Both the position numbers and the translations under genes were made by a program. The notes beneath the pieces are model-generated. The model worked only from the letters and a program-made list of their open reading frames with translations. It was not told the DNA's origin and searched no databases. A DNA stretch of 64,000 nt from Struthio camelus. Lineage: Eukaryota > Chordata > Aves > Struthioniformes > Struthionidae. The stretch is taken from contig NC_090951.1 in the NCBI RefSeq assembly GCF_040807025.1, positions 4,526,001-4,590,000 on the forward strand. Direction: 5' to 3'. Of the stretch, positions 1 to 14,775 are shown in pieces; within the stretch, counting starts at the first letter, position 1, and every line of letters starts with the position of its first letter.

Positions 1-3000
1 TAATGGTATCACTACTTGAGCACACAAGTAGTCCCACTGAACTGAAACAACCTAGGTTCTCATCTACCCTTTTTGATATCTTATGTCTGCATGTGTATGA
101 AAAAGCACAAGTACCTAAACAGACCACAAAAAAACTCATGCTAAAATGAGGATTTAGAATTAGTTCACAGAAATGAAGCATTCTCAACAAAAAGGTCTCA
201 AAGGTTGGCTTTTCATCAGATTGGAGTTTCTCTGAACCTCCGCTACCAATGCTGATTAGCTGAATAGCATCTAAACATTCAAGACAGGAAGGTAATCAGC
301 ATGGCAGACATACCAAGACAGAAAGATGATTTGAACAAGGAGTTGAATAAACTGACAAAATAGAGAGCTGGAAGATATCACAGACTACACAATCTTGGCA
401 TGTGAAAGGATATAATACTTTAAGTCACTAGTCACAAGTATTACGGGTATGGATAAAAGCAGGTCAGTAGTTCTTCAGTACACTACATCACAGCTTCCCA
501 CTCTCAGCAATCTTCAGTGTACTCTTTGATGGCCATTCTTTGCTATTCTCCAGCCTTCAGTCAGAAAACTGGGGAAGGCATCAGCTTTATCAATATCTTA
601 TTCATGGTAAATCCTTAACTTAGATGTAACAAGATATAACTAACGAGACTAGGAGCCGAACTGCAGAAAAAGGTTCTTAAAATTTGAAATATCCCTATAT
701 CTACCTGTAACTCTACCAGAGCGCAGACTGTTTTGCCACAAATTCTAGACACTGTAATCAAAACACAGTGGTTTTTTTAGGCTTCAAAGGATTTTTTTTT
801 CCCCCAAAACAAACTCATCTACCTGCTGTATGCATGACTCTCAGCCATCTACATTTGTAAATTTCAAAGTTTAAGCTTAAGCTAAATTCACTAGTAATTA
901 TGAAAATTTAGTTCTCTTAAACTACACACAGAAATTGATTTATGTGTATCACTTCCACATGTGAAAATAGTTTAAGCGTTTTAATGGTCTTCAGGAATTT
1001 TAACAAATCTTAATAGAATCTGGTGTAGTCTGCAAACAATTTTACCAATCAAAACAAACCAAAATATCTGCTTAACAGTTAATCCTTTAAATAACATAAA
1101 AAACCTACTACTAACTACCAGTACAACACTCCAACAGAACAGAACTCCTAAATTAAATTTCATTGAATGGCTTCACAGTTCTTGGCATAGGACTTAAACT
1201 TGGTTTATGCTCTCAATATAACTGAGCCATTTTTATTCAGTAACATAACAACTAGGATTTATCACCTTCCAGAAACATGCTGAATCATAACTAAATTATG
1301 TTTTTGGGAGACATTTTTGATGCACTCGCGCAAAACAAAGAAACTACACAACTATAGACTGTTAAAAACAACACTAATCCAACTTTAATTCCCCCATATA
1401 ACAATATATTCTTTTTCTTTTATCAATATTCTTAACCAGAGTACTGTAGGCCCAGTGCTTCTTTCAGAGCAAAAGTGCTGTTTTTTCATTAGGCAACACA
1501 AGCCAACATTAAATAAAGTGATTATTAATATTAAACAATGAAACGTTCACACAAGGAAACACTCACTGTGCCTGTGCAAATGTTTCTCCACAACTGAAAA
1601 CAGGATAGGAAAAATTTGCTAACATCTAATCCAGAAATTAATCTTAGTTAGACTATAATGCAAAAAAACCCATCGCGTTTCCGCACAGGCAAATATCCCT
1701 TACCATTTGGGTATGAAGAAATCAGAACTTTATTTGACTTTATGAAGCTTTACTTAACAGTGCTGTATATCTGCAAACACAAAGTCAGTCAGTTAACAGT
1801 TTCTTGTGTCACAAATGAAGACTGAGAAAGATACCGTTTCAAAAGAAAGGTATCAGGCCGTATAACTGATGAAACTAAACCTACCTAAATAAATCTACCT
1901 TCCTATTCTCTACCTCTTCAGAGAATCTAGTCTCCCAACAGACTTCTGCAGGTTGCACATACAGCACCCTCTGCCAGGATGACTGAAGGTTTCCGCCACT
2001 TTTTAAGGCGCAACTTCCTGCCGAGGTGAAAAGGAACCAAGATATCCCACCATTTGAGGAGCATGATAATCTCTACAAAAAAAAAAAGGATGAAGAGAGA
2101 GGAAAAGCCATTGCATGTTAAACATCCAAAATACATCATTAACTCCATGACTGCTGTCCACACTATCCTAAAGCCTAATAAACTGGCATGGCTGGCACTA
2201 TAAAAATTAGTTATCTCTCTGTAAGAACACACCTGATTTTAGCTGTGAAACAGCTTCAGAAAGACACCACTGTGCCATTAGTTCAAATTTAAAAGGTTTT
2301 CTGCAACTGAAGTGCCTAAGTAGTAAGCAGTTTTAAGCAACAGAGAGCTAGGAATTTATAAAAGCAATATAACCTCCCAATAGATAATCCCATGAGCAGG
2401 TTGAGCTTTCAAGGGCCTAGCTTATATGCTCTAAATTATCCCCAATAATTTCATAAGTCGCAAAGTTAGTTTTTATTCAAACTGTCACATAAAAAGCAAA
2501 AAAAAAAAAATTGGAAGCAGTCAAATGGAAGTTTTAATTAAATGACTTACATTGCTCTTATCTAAGCTACAACTGATCAACATTAATTTACCCTGCACTC
2601 TTTAAATAAGGTTTAACATATGCATTGGAAATACAGTAGCACGTGATAAACTTGGACAAAGCAGTTTCAGACTTTCAATTCCAATGTCAGTAATTTTTGG
2701 TTGTGCATCTGCATAGAAGACTTTATCAGTCAGAGCTGCATCAAATTATGATTCCTTTAAATATCAAACCGTAACCTGCCCTAGCTACCTTGCTTTTTTC
2801 CTGATTAAAAGTATGTCAATCTCTAAATGGGAAGGTACTTCATAGTACTTGGAAGCCCAGCGACAGATTGGGACTCTACTATACAAGCTTAGAACAAAAG
2901 GTGGTTTCCAGATACAGACTGCTTTAAGTCAGTCCTAGTACAAGCGAGGGATTGTGAGTTGCTAACAGGGTACATAAGGCAGTCGAAGTAAACTGCTCGT

Positions 3001-6000
3001 CAACGCAGACCGTTACCAACCTGTTCCTGCAGGCCTCTCATCTTTACAGTAACTACAACTGTATAATTATCCTAACAAAGTATAAGCACAATTACTATGA
3101 CAACATATATGAGAAGACAGCTGAATTGGTCCAATCTCACACATAAATAACTTATGTTTCATGCTGCCATTCAAGTCCATATGACTTTTCAAAATCTACG
3201 TGTTAATGATAACGTTTTAGGAGATAAAAATTGAAAATGTTACTGAAAACTTTGTACAGAAAAAAAACCAGGTTGAGATGAGGAAGAATTTTGAGAAGAT
3301 ATTGCACTAAGCAGTTTCCTGCACAAACTATGGCTACTCCCCATATAAATTAGAGACAAACTCAGTGTTTTGACAGAATAATAAAGTAAAAATGACATGC
3401 ACTATGTAAATTAGTTAAATCAGAGAGATGCCATTTCTTCAGAAGCACTACATTTTTGAATAATGCAATATCACAATTCTAAGGCAACAAAAAATAGAAC
3501 AGTTCACAAAACCCATGAACATTACCATTAATAATACATAAACTAAAGCATGTATGGCAACATGTAGGGACAAAATATTACAAGATATTGCCAATGAAAA
3601 GCAAAAGACTCAAGACCGTCACAAATTTCATTTTAAGGCAAAAATAAAGCTTTTTTTCCCCCCCAAGTAAAAACAATTTAGTATTCATTTACCTATTTAA
3701 AAAGTCAACTTTGATTAATCTATAACCCCAGACAAACAAGAGCATCTGTTTTAAAAGAATGCTAAATATTTAGTAACTGAGGATGTAAGCAACCTACAAG
3801 TTGGGACAAAAATAATACTTAAAGGAGAGTCCGGTGTTCCACCAACACTGCACGTGGAAGAAAGTCTAAGAGGACACGGGAGGGAAATTTTAAAATTTTT
3901 TTATTGTACTGTTGCCTCTAGACTTACTTTTACAAACACATAATCCCTAAGAGGCTTAATTTGAAGTCAAATCTGACCTCCCTCTCCTCCTCAAATCATC
4001 TCTGCAACCTACATATATGCTTTCTGCTCCGGCTACAGAGAAGGAATCCTCTCTCATTTCTGAGTGATCATCTATGTCACATCGCATTTCTCCTGCTACT
4101 ACTCCCCAGATTGATCATTACTGTGCAGAGTTGAATAATCTTGCATTACACGTATTCAAGGAATCCTGCAGAAACCTCAAAGTGAAAAGACTTGTTAGCT
4201 TATTTCTGCCATAGATCAAAATCAATGTCAAAATAAACTCATACGATAAATTGAAACTATCTTCCATTTGCTTATTTCCATCTATCAAAATTTTGCATGT
4301 TCTGCGATTAAATTCAAAACATTCTAGTAAGCTTTGGAGAGCACACACACATACACACAATTACTGCTAAATTGCTGAAAAGATGTAAAAGAACCAGATA
4401 TAACTGCAGTACAGAGCTCATTCTATTTGACAGAATAGAGCAAAAAGACAGGTATGCCTTCTTCTCATGGGGGTACTTACATTTTGATAGACTAGGATAT
4501 TGTACAAATTCTCTGCAGATGTAAAATTTGCAATATATTTTTCCCTCTAATAGAAGTTAAGAATACGGAATGAGGGAGACTACTGAAGATCATATCAAGG
4601 AAAGGACTTCTGGGCTGCATTTTCAAGATTCACCAGTGAGCCAGGTGCCACTAATTTTAGTGTTCAATTTGACACGTTGTAAGGAACAAAATTTCCCAGT
4701 GTGAATACATGTCTCCCAAAGTTAGCTCTCTTTGGAAAGTTTCTCATGTTAAACAGCTGCTTTAGAGCAACATCCAAAACCCTACTGATTACCACCTGAA
4801 ACACCAGCAACTAGCAACAAAATTGAAATCAGTTTCTAAATTAGTATCTATAATTTGATTACAATAGTAGAATAGAGATTTGCATTCCAGCACAGATGTT
4901 ATGTCAGTTTGAAGAAGAAATTTAATCCATGGCGCTATTTTAAAATCTTAATGATACTAACTGCATCTAGTTTATAAAACAAACTACATAAAATCAGTTA
5001 ACAAATATATCTACACAAGAAAACAGGTTTTCTACTGCATAGTAATGAAAGTATCGATATTTTTATATTTCTCCGGTAACTGATTACCATATCGAATCAA
5101 GCGACACCTTAACTAAGCAGACAAGAGCAGCAGTAATGCAGCAATTCCAAGAGGGAGAAAAAAAGAGGAAACAAGTTTTCTGAAGACCCCAAAGGACTAA
5201 AATTATTAACCTTCGAGCTCTATCCACACTGACTGTTTTTTGCTGTGCACTCCTTAACCACTTACAAAATGAATGCAAATGTTACTCCATTGCATGAAAT
5301 GAAATCACCACTGGTATTCCAGTTTAGCAACAAGAAAACTCCTCTGGAGAAAAGCGAGGAGGAGGAACACATATTACATCACTGCTTGTCCTAGAAAAAT
5401 GAGTAGTAATAACAGCACTCATGCATCATCATTTTGGCATCACCTGTGCTTGGAGAGAGTTAAGAAAATGAAATGTCAACTTCTGCTTTCAAGCGGCATT
5501 AATGTGGCTTTCATCTAATAACAAACAGCTCCAGATTTTCTAGCCAAATTAGTTTAAACTGCAAATACTCCCAATTCAACTGCTTTTTCATAAAAGAGTT
5601 AAAAATACACCTTTTACCTAAAGGTAGCAAGAAACAGTTCAACTGTATCAAAGCAGAAGGCTAACAAGTCAGAACTAGTTCACATATATATGCGATGAAA
5701 TAGTTTATGTATACCACAGGCTACACAATCTTGCTCACTCAACTGCGTCTACAAAGTGTACTTACTCTTACAGCTGTCAGGACAACATGGACTGGAGGAG
5801 GAAAATGAACCATTCAGACAGAAGTCTGTTTGATACTGTGGAGAAACCGGCAAGGAAAACAAGGGTGCATAAGGGTCTCACTCTTCACTTCTTTCTCACA
5901 CTTTGTTAAAGTTGGTCATCTTAATTTTCTTGGAAGAACCTTCCTTCGGGTTCTCCTTCCCCTTGAGGCTGAAGCCCATGAAGTCTTAGTACATGCATTA

Positions 6001-8645
6001 CTACTTAATTCGACACAAAGCTTTCTGAACTTTCAAATCCTAAGATATTCTTTGCTAACACTCATGAAAACATAGACAGAATGGTAAGTTTGAATGAAAA
6101 TAGGTTCATATTTTTTCAACACTGAATTTTCAAGGAACAGTCTGTAACTAGGAGCATGAAGAACACTGGCCATCTTTTATTATCGCACAGTCTGTCTTAC
6201 AACTATATTTCAGGAGAACTAACTTCTGAAAATAATTCTATGCTGTCAGTTTTGAATTACACCTCTCTATTTATGAAAGAATAAAGTCCATTTTTATAAG
6301 TAAAAGTTTGGTAACCACGAAACTCGGAAGTACAGCTTACTTATTTGTCCAGAGGTAGAGAGACTGCATACTAAAGCTTTTAACCATTGAAAAATATAAC
6401 AAAAGGTGAGTAAACTGTTAATATAGCTAACAGTCCTTAATGACTAGCCTGCAGCTTGAAACTAGATCATTCCAACACATCTTGCACATAGTGTTTGGAT
6501 AAAGATCCAGGCTAGGTAAAGTAGGCCAAACATAGCCCATGAGTCAGTACAATTTTGCCTCCTCACCACTCAAGTAATCCAAGGCTCAAAAACTAGTGCG
6601 CAACTTGACTTTTCCTTTTTTCCAATTTCATGTTTCTTGGACGTTATTACAGAATTCTTACAGCTGAAGAAATGTTTTCCACACATTTTACTTGAATTAA
6701 TCTGAGTGGTATTTATTCCATCATGAAAAAAGAATTGTGGTTCTCAAAAGCATATTTTGTGATCAGAGGGGAAAAAAAAAATGGATCGTTGCCTAGTACG
6801 AAAGCACCAGTTGGTAAAATTTCAGTTGCATCCACACAGTTAATGGAAGGATAGGTTTAATGAACAAACGTCATCTACAGCCTGACATTAGCATGAGTAC
6901 ACATAACGTGGATCAGAACTGTTTACCATCAATCTTGTATTTCAAAAATTCATAAAAGCAGAAGTAATCGTTTTATTTCCCCTAGATTGACTACTGGTTG
7001 TCCTCTTCCATTAAAATAATTTTCATCACTTTCACCATATACTGTAAATAAGATCAATAACCCAATCTATACTCACGCAAAAACGTGTCGAAACATCAGC
7101 CAATTTCTTGCACCAAAACCAATTCTATTTATGTGAGGTGAGAACACAGCATAGCTTCCTCAGCCCCAGAAAGGCTCACTTATCATCCAGTTTGTAAAAC
7201 AGAACTACCTCAGGGATAGCATCAGCTATGCTTGCTTTACTCTTTTTCAAACAGAAGAAAGCATCTTCCTTGGAGCTTCCACTGGAATCCAAGGTAATAA
7301 CATTCATTCATGTGTTACGCGAATGACAGCTGCAGTAAACAGCAGTCATTTTGGGACTACAGCAGGAATACACGGTAAGTACATTCTTGATAGTAAGCAA
7401 GCGGGAGGATGACAGCTAAGGTGTCCGAGCTGATTACATCAAATTTCTTAGCTCTCTGGGGAGTAAAAGAGGGAATTTCTGACGCTTTCACACCAGCATT
7501 TCCATCAACTACAGGCCCACGGAACATCTGCCAGGGCTCCAGAGAAGTAACTTTTTCCAATCTATTTTCATGCAACCTGTTAAATGACAATGAAAATCAA
7601 ATACAAAAATACTTTCCTATTAAGTTTTCCAAGCAGGCAGTTACTGCAATTATCAAAGTAAAAAAACAAACACTTCCAAAATGGGTATATAGATCCTTCC
7701 TCAATTTTCAATTCAAGAACAATGGTCAGTAAAACAGCTGTCACTAAGACTCCAACTCTTTCAAAGAGTTGAGAAATACCAGCTTCAAGCTGCTGGTTCA
7801 TAGTTGAGCAGACAGATTTACTTCAGAGCTCTGCTTGCACTGAACTAGTTACGGAGTTGAAAGTGCAAACCCTAAACTTTTCCTATAATGAAGAACAAAA
7901 ACAATCAACACCTGAATTATTCTGGTTTACTACAGCATGATAAGCACTGAGGAGAGAGAAACTGGAACATGAAGTAACTTGAGAACACAGCCAGTTTTAC
8001 TACTACTTTATTATAGGCGGGGCAGGCAAAACAACCTCTTATCAATTTTGCTCAATATTTCCCATTAGAAATACCTTGGTGTTAGCCATCTTTATCTTTG
8101 CCTGACTAAAATCATTAGGCGTCAGGCAGAAAAAATTGCCGCCCTACAGCAGACAAAATTTCTAAGGACACTCTAGTAAAACTGGGTTTGCAAGTAAAAA
8201 ACACTTTTAGCCAAATTCCAGACATACTATATAAATCATAAGTTTTCTGAGCTTTACAAAATTTGTATTTATCACATATTTTAGCAACTAAGGGAAGGGT
8301 CTGCTTTCAAGGAGCTTCTCTCAGTTCCTTCAGGTGGAAGAGCACACATGCTGACCTTTCAGAGTGATCAGGCATGTTCTATCACCCATAGCGTTCCTAA
8401 TATCGAGGAGCTAGTACGTTTCTACCCCAGCAAGTCAGGATACTCAGGGATACCAGAACAAACATAGGCTTTCCCAGTATGGGCTTTAAGCTAGCAAGTT
8501 TCAGAGGTCCTTGGCAGTGCCCTGACACCAGAAAGCCTTTCTTCTCCTGAGCTTAATAAACCTGCAGCTACCGCTAAGGCAATTGCTAACCTTCAAATCC
8601 AGAATTTTAAAAAGACTAACACACCGACTTGGACAGTTATTTAAC

Positions 8646-8656
8646 AAAAAAAAAAA

Positions 8657-8691
<35 letters not shown>

Positions 8692-8715
8692 AAGAGGGGG
8701 GGGGTAGGGGGAGGG
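8646..8715. repeat. Compound microsatellite A12-(GA)n-(CAGA)n-G9
   Basis: A run of 12 A is followed by about nine GA repeats, four to five GACA/CAGA tetramers, then nine G and a G-rich tail. The strand is purine-rich except for the C in each tetramer. It lies inside the presumed USP10 intron 1 and is expected to be length-polymorphic. Confidence 0.95.
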
Positions 8716-11531
8716 TTTCTGGTTTAGGAAGAAAAGCTGCAACAAGGCCATGAGTTTTAGGAAATTAAACGCAGCTGAATTAAGCACCTTTTTAGTGGTT
8801 TAGGAATAGAGATTAGAACCAGCTAGACAAAAAGAAAAGAAATAAGCATTAGATAAACAGCAGACATAAGATCAGAAGTTATTGGCGGAGACAGCACAGA
8901 AGAAATGAAAAGAGCTGGTCTGTGCCTGGCAGAGCACTCCTCTCTCCAAAAACTGAATTATCACCCAAATTCTGGAATCACATCATTTTTGTACTATTGT
9001 TACAAGCCTCTCTGAAACCAATTAGCAGCACATATCTCAACTCCTTTTAATAAAACACTCCCTTCTCTTGTGAATTGCTCCATGAGCTTAAGCAGAAGAT
9101 TTCCATGCCCTTTCCATGTAGGTAAAGGTTCTAACCTTGCAGCTGCTGCACGTGGGTTTCAGGGTGGCATCCCATGAAGGTGAGGAAATTACACCAAAAA
9201 AAAAAAAAATCTAAGATCAAGTACTCAAAAGCAAAGCTGCAAAAAATTTAAGACTGACTGTATCTTCATCTGATACCAACTCTTTTATGCATGTTTGATA
9301 CATTCTTTGCTTATTTGCACAACCCACATCTTCCCAGAGACTAAATACAATTCAGATCTGTCTTGGGGATGATTCCACAGTGGGTAGTAAAGGTGACTGC
9401 TGACCCAGTTTGTCAAGTAAGTTGAAAAATATGCTGTAAGATCAGGAAAAGCAGGAAAAGAACAGGAAGCCTCTGAATAACTGTAGCTAAGGGTTGTGAA
9501 AAACTAAAATCTATTCCTAATAGCACCAGAGCTAGACAAATCACCCACACAATGCTTTTCACAAGCAATTACTCACAGTAGGATTTAAGATAGCTAAAAT
9601 TAGGTGAGGGAAAAATTAGCTATCTAGTCTCCATCCTGACAAGGAATACAGATTAGCACCTTAAGAAGGCAATTTAGACCACCTATCCAGGACTGATGTG
9701 CCTGTTATTGGGGCCTACCATAACATCTCAACCCTAAACTTTGAGGGCTGAATGCTCAGAATTATAGCTAAATGAGATTTAGCCTAGGAAGCTGTTATTG
9801 TAAATATTCTGCAAAGTCCTATCAAAACAGCATTGGCCACTTTTCCTCTTGCTGGATTCACAATCCCACCTTTTCTCCTGTGCCACTTTTGGTACACACT
9901 GAACTGATTAGTGAGATGTTTTTTCCTCATTAATATGACATTAAACTCCCACAAGCACCTTTTTATTTGGGGGGGAGGGGGGGAAGAGGGAGGGAAAGAA
10001 CACGTTGATAAGAAAAGGTGAGGAGCCAGTATAAAGTAACAGATGAAAGTGGTCAGGAGCAAGGAAGAGTGCAAAGTCATGACCTGTAAAAAGTGGGTTA
10101 TAATCTCATAGAAGCACAGCAAACAGTGAAACCGCAATCTCGAGAAAAAAAAAAAACATAGTAATTGGTAAATGACTCAAGGGTAACGAGAAGGGGAACG
10201 AGAAATAAAACACAACTATAACCATATACATAATATTAACTCTCTAGTATTTTAATCTCTGTAACTGTTACAGTTGCTCTGTTCTTTCCCTGCAGGAATT
10301 TCAAATGCCTTCCACTACTTCACCATGTGACAAATGTGTATGCTACATGTTCTCCTGGCAGACAGAAAACAGAAGTCATTATCTATTGTTTTGATTCTGA
10401 ATACATATAAGCAGCTGTCCATCTGCTCTACGATTCTGACAGTACTCTATGATAAATGAATGGCAGGCAGAAACCTGAGAGAATCAGGCACTGCCCTTGG
10501 CAACAACTTTACATTTTGAAGTGATATATAAGTTACAATGAATATTAGGACACTTTATATATGCCAAATGAAGTTTCTGCCAGTTCCTCCTGGGATAGTT
10601 TTACAGCTTAAGGTATCTGCAAGACAATTTTACATCAACACAAAATACTTGCTCAAATGCATTCATAGATGAATATACTACTAGAACTAAAATACAGACA
10701 GTAAACATATTCAAGATCCAAGGCTTTTTTTTTTAAATAGCAGTATTAAAAAAATGATATGAATGTGATAGTAGGTTAACTGTACAATAATGATACCGTA
10801 GATTTTAAAAATAAAGTTTTTAGGAAGCTCTTTCAATGAGTAAGACCTTAACAGTGATGCTATTTCATGTCTTTCCTTATAGGAAATCTTCTGTCAGCAT
10901 TCAGATTTCTTTTGCATATGAGTCAGAAAAACATAAAACAGGACAGTCAAGATCCTTCCCAACACATTTACATTATTGCAATTATGGAAATTTAAATTCT
11001 GAGGAGAAGAAATTGGACTAAACCAGACAGCATATTCTGACATACTTACTGATAAAGCCCACAATACTAAGAGATCAAAGTGCTCAACTGATAGCTAATG
11101 TACCAACCCCATCCAATTCCTGGCGGAGGAGTTGGAGTTAACACTTCCTTGGCTTGCACTTTCTGCTACCTCCAAATAGGAATATTATACTTTGCAGGAG
11201 AACACAAAACAGCACTAGCTCTTCAGTTTACTCACTGTATGGGAAAAGGCCGAGGCAGTTGTTGTCTGCAGTGCCTCTGTTCACTCCCCCTCACCTCCGG
11301 GAGGAGGTCTGCAGCTCCAACACCTTCTATCCTCTCCCTCATCCAACTACAGTACAAAAGAGCTGGAGCGTTTTAAGGGACCTCATGTAAGTACTAGCAA
11401 ACTGGCATCTAATCCCTAACACTGACAAGGTTGAGCAACAATGGTAAAACCACACCCTCAGATTTCAGCCTGTGTATCGCAAATTATAATACTTTCCATG
11501 CTCAAGCAACACTAAACCAGGCAGCATTAGG

Positions 11532-11555
11532 AAAAAAAAAAAAAAAAAAAAAAAA
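11532..11555. repeat. Poly-A run, 24 nt
   Basis: An uninterrupted run of 24 A. No retroelement body and no target-site duplication is recognisable beside it, so it is listed as a simple repeat only. Confidence 0.95.
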
Positions 11556-14500
11556 CATGCTTCTAATGTAACTGTATGCTGCCTCTTTTGGTTCCAAATT
11601 CAGCAAAAAAAATTTCTTGGGAATCATAAAAAAATTTGGTAAACACAATTGCAAGCACTCATACTATTGTTACTTGCAAAACAGTCATTTCAGAAAGACA
11701 GAAAATACTATATGATCTAAGAAGATTCCAGTATTGATGTCTGTCATTATCAGATATTGCAGCTTTTTGCTACTCAGGAAACACTGATGTGCTGGACTCT
11801 CATAGCCGGAGCTGACCTTCAGAGATGACATAATAAGCTGTTGTGCATTAATTACAGACTTTTTTAAAAAAAGGTGTCATAAAATAGATAATTTTGAAGC
11901 ACAAACACACACACAAAATATGGTATGCAAAGCAAACCACTGTAATACACTTCAGCTCTTGGCTGAGCCCTAAATTTTTAATCCAGAGAAACTGTTTAAA
12001 AAAAAAAATAAACTAACTGTAAAGTCATAATACCATGAAAATATTTTACATGCTTGTAAAATATAGATCAGCACACACAATCAAGAGCTGCTTCTGTCAG
12101 TGAGGAATCCCTTTAGCCCACCACAATTTCTGATCATGGTACCTACCACTACTAGCAGCAGCACAAAGCAAACACAATGTGTACATGCTTGTCCTATTAC
12201 ATTATTCCAGCAGCAAATGTTGACGAGAACTCTGGGAAATTTCTACTTTAAGGATGCAATTACACCAAATCAGAAAACCTATAGCAGCCTTTACGTGGCA
12301 ATCACTAGTACTCGATGTAATGCATGTCTATTGCCTTCATCCTCCCTGATTAAGGAAACTGATGCTTTGGCAACATTCAGAACTGAAACACCACAAGCCA
12401 GTGGCCAGTATTTATAGCCCTGACAGGCAGCAACAAGAGCGACCACCACAATCCAATTCTGCATTTGAACAAAAGTAAGGTTCAAAACACTATGAGTGCA
12501 AACTTGTTGACATAAGCAAATTTAACAGCTTTATTTCTTCTGCTCTGAAAGCTGACTAGTCTTCTTTCACACTTCTGTGATTCTGCTGTGCTTACATTTT
12601 CTGTTGCTTGCAATTCCCGGACAATAATTTTATGTATCTAATTTCTGCTTACTATAAAAGCACATTAAGAGCATAAACCCTTATTTGTTGTCTCAAGTTC
12701 TGTTAGGGAATTTTCACTATGTGCAATTCATGGAAGCTTAAACTTCTTATTAAGGGGTAACAGCCTATGGTAGTGGACAAGGCAGACGACACCGAACTGG
12801 TAAGCTAAAACTGCAGCAGTACAGCTTTTAGTTTAGAAGAAGAAAATGAATATTGAGAGTTACCTAAATTAGTTAACTATGACTTCTTTCCAACTTTATA
12901 TCAGTCAATAACAGTGCTCCTCAGAATAAAACTTCAAACAGCGGCAGACAAAGACAACAGAAAAGAACAGCAAGTGAGGGTTTTCCATGCTTTGCGGACA
13001 TTACAGCACTATTTCTTACTTACTTTGGTAACTACTAGCTAGTATTAGAGATCGTATGATTTAATGGACAGATTAAAGTAGGCTGCAACTCAAGAGAACT
13101 AGATTCTTCTTGCAATTCAACTGTAACTTGTGCTGAGCATACCTCTTTCACTACATGCTTTATTTCCTTTTTTTCCATACCTATGCATACTGTAAACCAG
13201 AAAGGCCACATTACGTACTTGTATAACACCAATTTTAATCAAATCCTCTACCAACAGGCATATTATAAAAATGTTATTTGAATATGATTAATCTTATTGT
13301 CTATTTTTTCCTTTAAACTAAGCAACTGAACTTCTTTACCGTCCTTCTTCATCCATCTGAATGCTTTCAGGAAGAAGTATCGATTTCAGGAAGATTATCA
13401 ATAAAAGGGATTATCAATAACTTGCCTCTACATCCCCTTTTTGCTGACACAGTCCAGTTTCATGCCCATCTTGTAAAGAAGGTAAGTTTTGCATTCATTT
13501 TCCTCTTTAAGGCTGATGCTGAAGCCAACTGAAGGAATGGCACATGCAACAAAGACCAAGCTTCACCAGAAAACCAGGAGAGGGAAAAATCTATCGTTTG
13601 ATATCACATATGTAATGTGAAGTCTTGATAAGTTCACACAACGAAAGTCAACACATCTAAAGAACTTATTCTTGTCATCTGATAACAGGCTAATCCTGTC
13701 TGCATTCTAGGAGGCTTCAATGCTAATAAAACAGGTCATCTTAAATCAACTTCCAAAAAAAAAAAAAAAGTCTATCTTTCCTCTACAGCATAAAGAAGAA
13801 ATTATTTATGTGTTGCCATAGAGAGAGACGTGCATACAGCAAAACTGTTAAATCCTTAAGGAAAAAGGAACATTTCCTTGGCAGTACAAGAATCACCGCT
13901 GCTTATACATTGCTACACTACCGGCAAAAGAAGCCCGCTCGAACAAGACAAAATGCTTTCATGACAAACGCCTTCACTTTCTTTGCATGAAGGATATATG
14001 ATTTCTGTATTTTAAGTTACACTGCTACATCCACTGCTAACCTGTAACTTTCATGCAGAAAATGAGGCAGGAGACTTATGAACCACTATTGTAAGCTCTA
14101 AATGTTATGGGCATGTATGAAAAAAATATACCCACCACGCTGAGGGAATATAACACCGCTATTTCTGCTAGTATGTTCAGTTTAGTTCAAACAAAACAAA
14201 AATAAGAAGTCTTTCATATACAGAACTCTTTGAGGAAAACCTTCTTTAATACTGTTTTTAAAGTTGATCCTTTCACATGACCTTTAGAGAGATGCTCTAT
14301 ATAGTTTCTTATAGATAGGGCATTTTACCTCTTCCTTCTCAAAGCCAGTCCCTTTATCAAAATAAGACAGTTGGAACTCTTGGTGATTTTCCAGTTCATG
14401 TTAACATTACATTCAATGAAAGTTGTTCCACATCCCTTTCTTTCCTAGATTATAAAGTTGCAAGGCAAACTATATAAAATGCTTCTTTTAGAACTCTCAT

Positions 14501-14740
14501 ATATGAAGATATGAATTCACATATGATACTGTAAACAGAAATATTCCCAAAATCATGCTTGAACACTTATTTTAGTTTCTACTGTGGTAACTTTTTGCAA
14601 CTATCATAAGATTTTGATAAGGCCTTTTGTAGTTTTAAGTTAAACATATGGCTTTTTTTGTAAGGTGTATGCTTCAAATAAGCCTAATGCAATCACTATG
14701 CCAGGGCTACTGTGATTTAAACTACCTCCCACCTAATTAC

Positions 14741-14745
<5 letters not shown>

Positions 14746-14771
<26 letters not shown>
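14746..14771. repeat. Poly-A run, 26 nt
   Basis: An uninterrupted run of 26 A within the presumed USP10 intron 1. No retroposed gene or element is recognisable upstream of it. Confidence 0.95.

Positions 14772-14775
<4 letters not shown>

Noticed and set aside
1927-2232. Minus-strand open frame after a TTTTTTTGTAG acceptor-like site, considered as a USP10 exon
   Set aside because: None of its three frames resembles USP10 and no suitable donor in the right phase was found.
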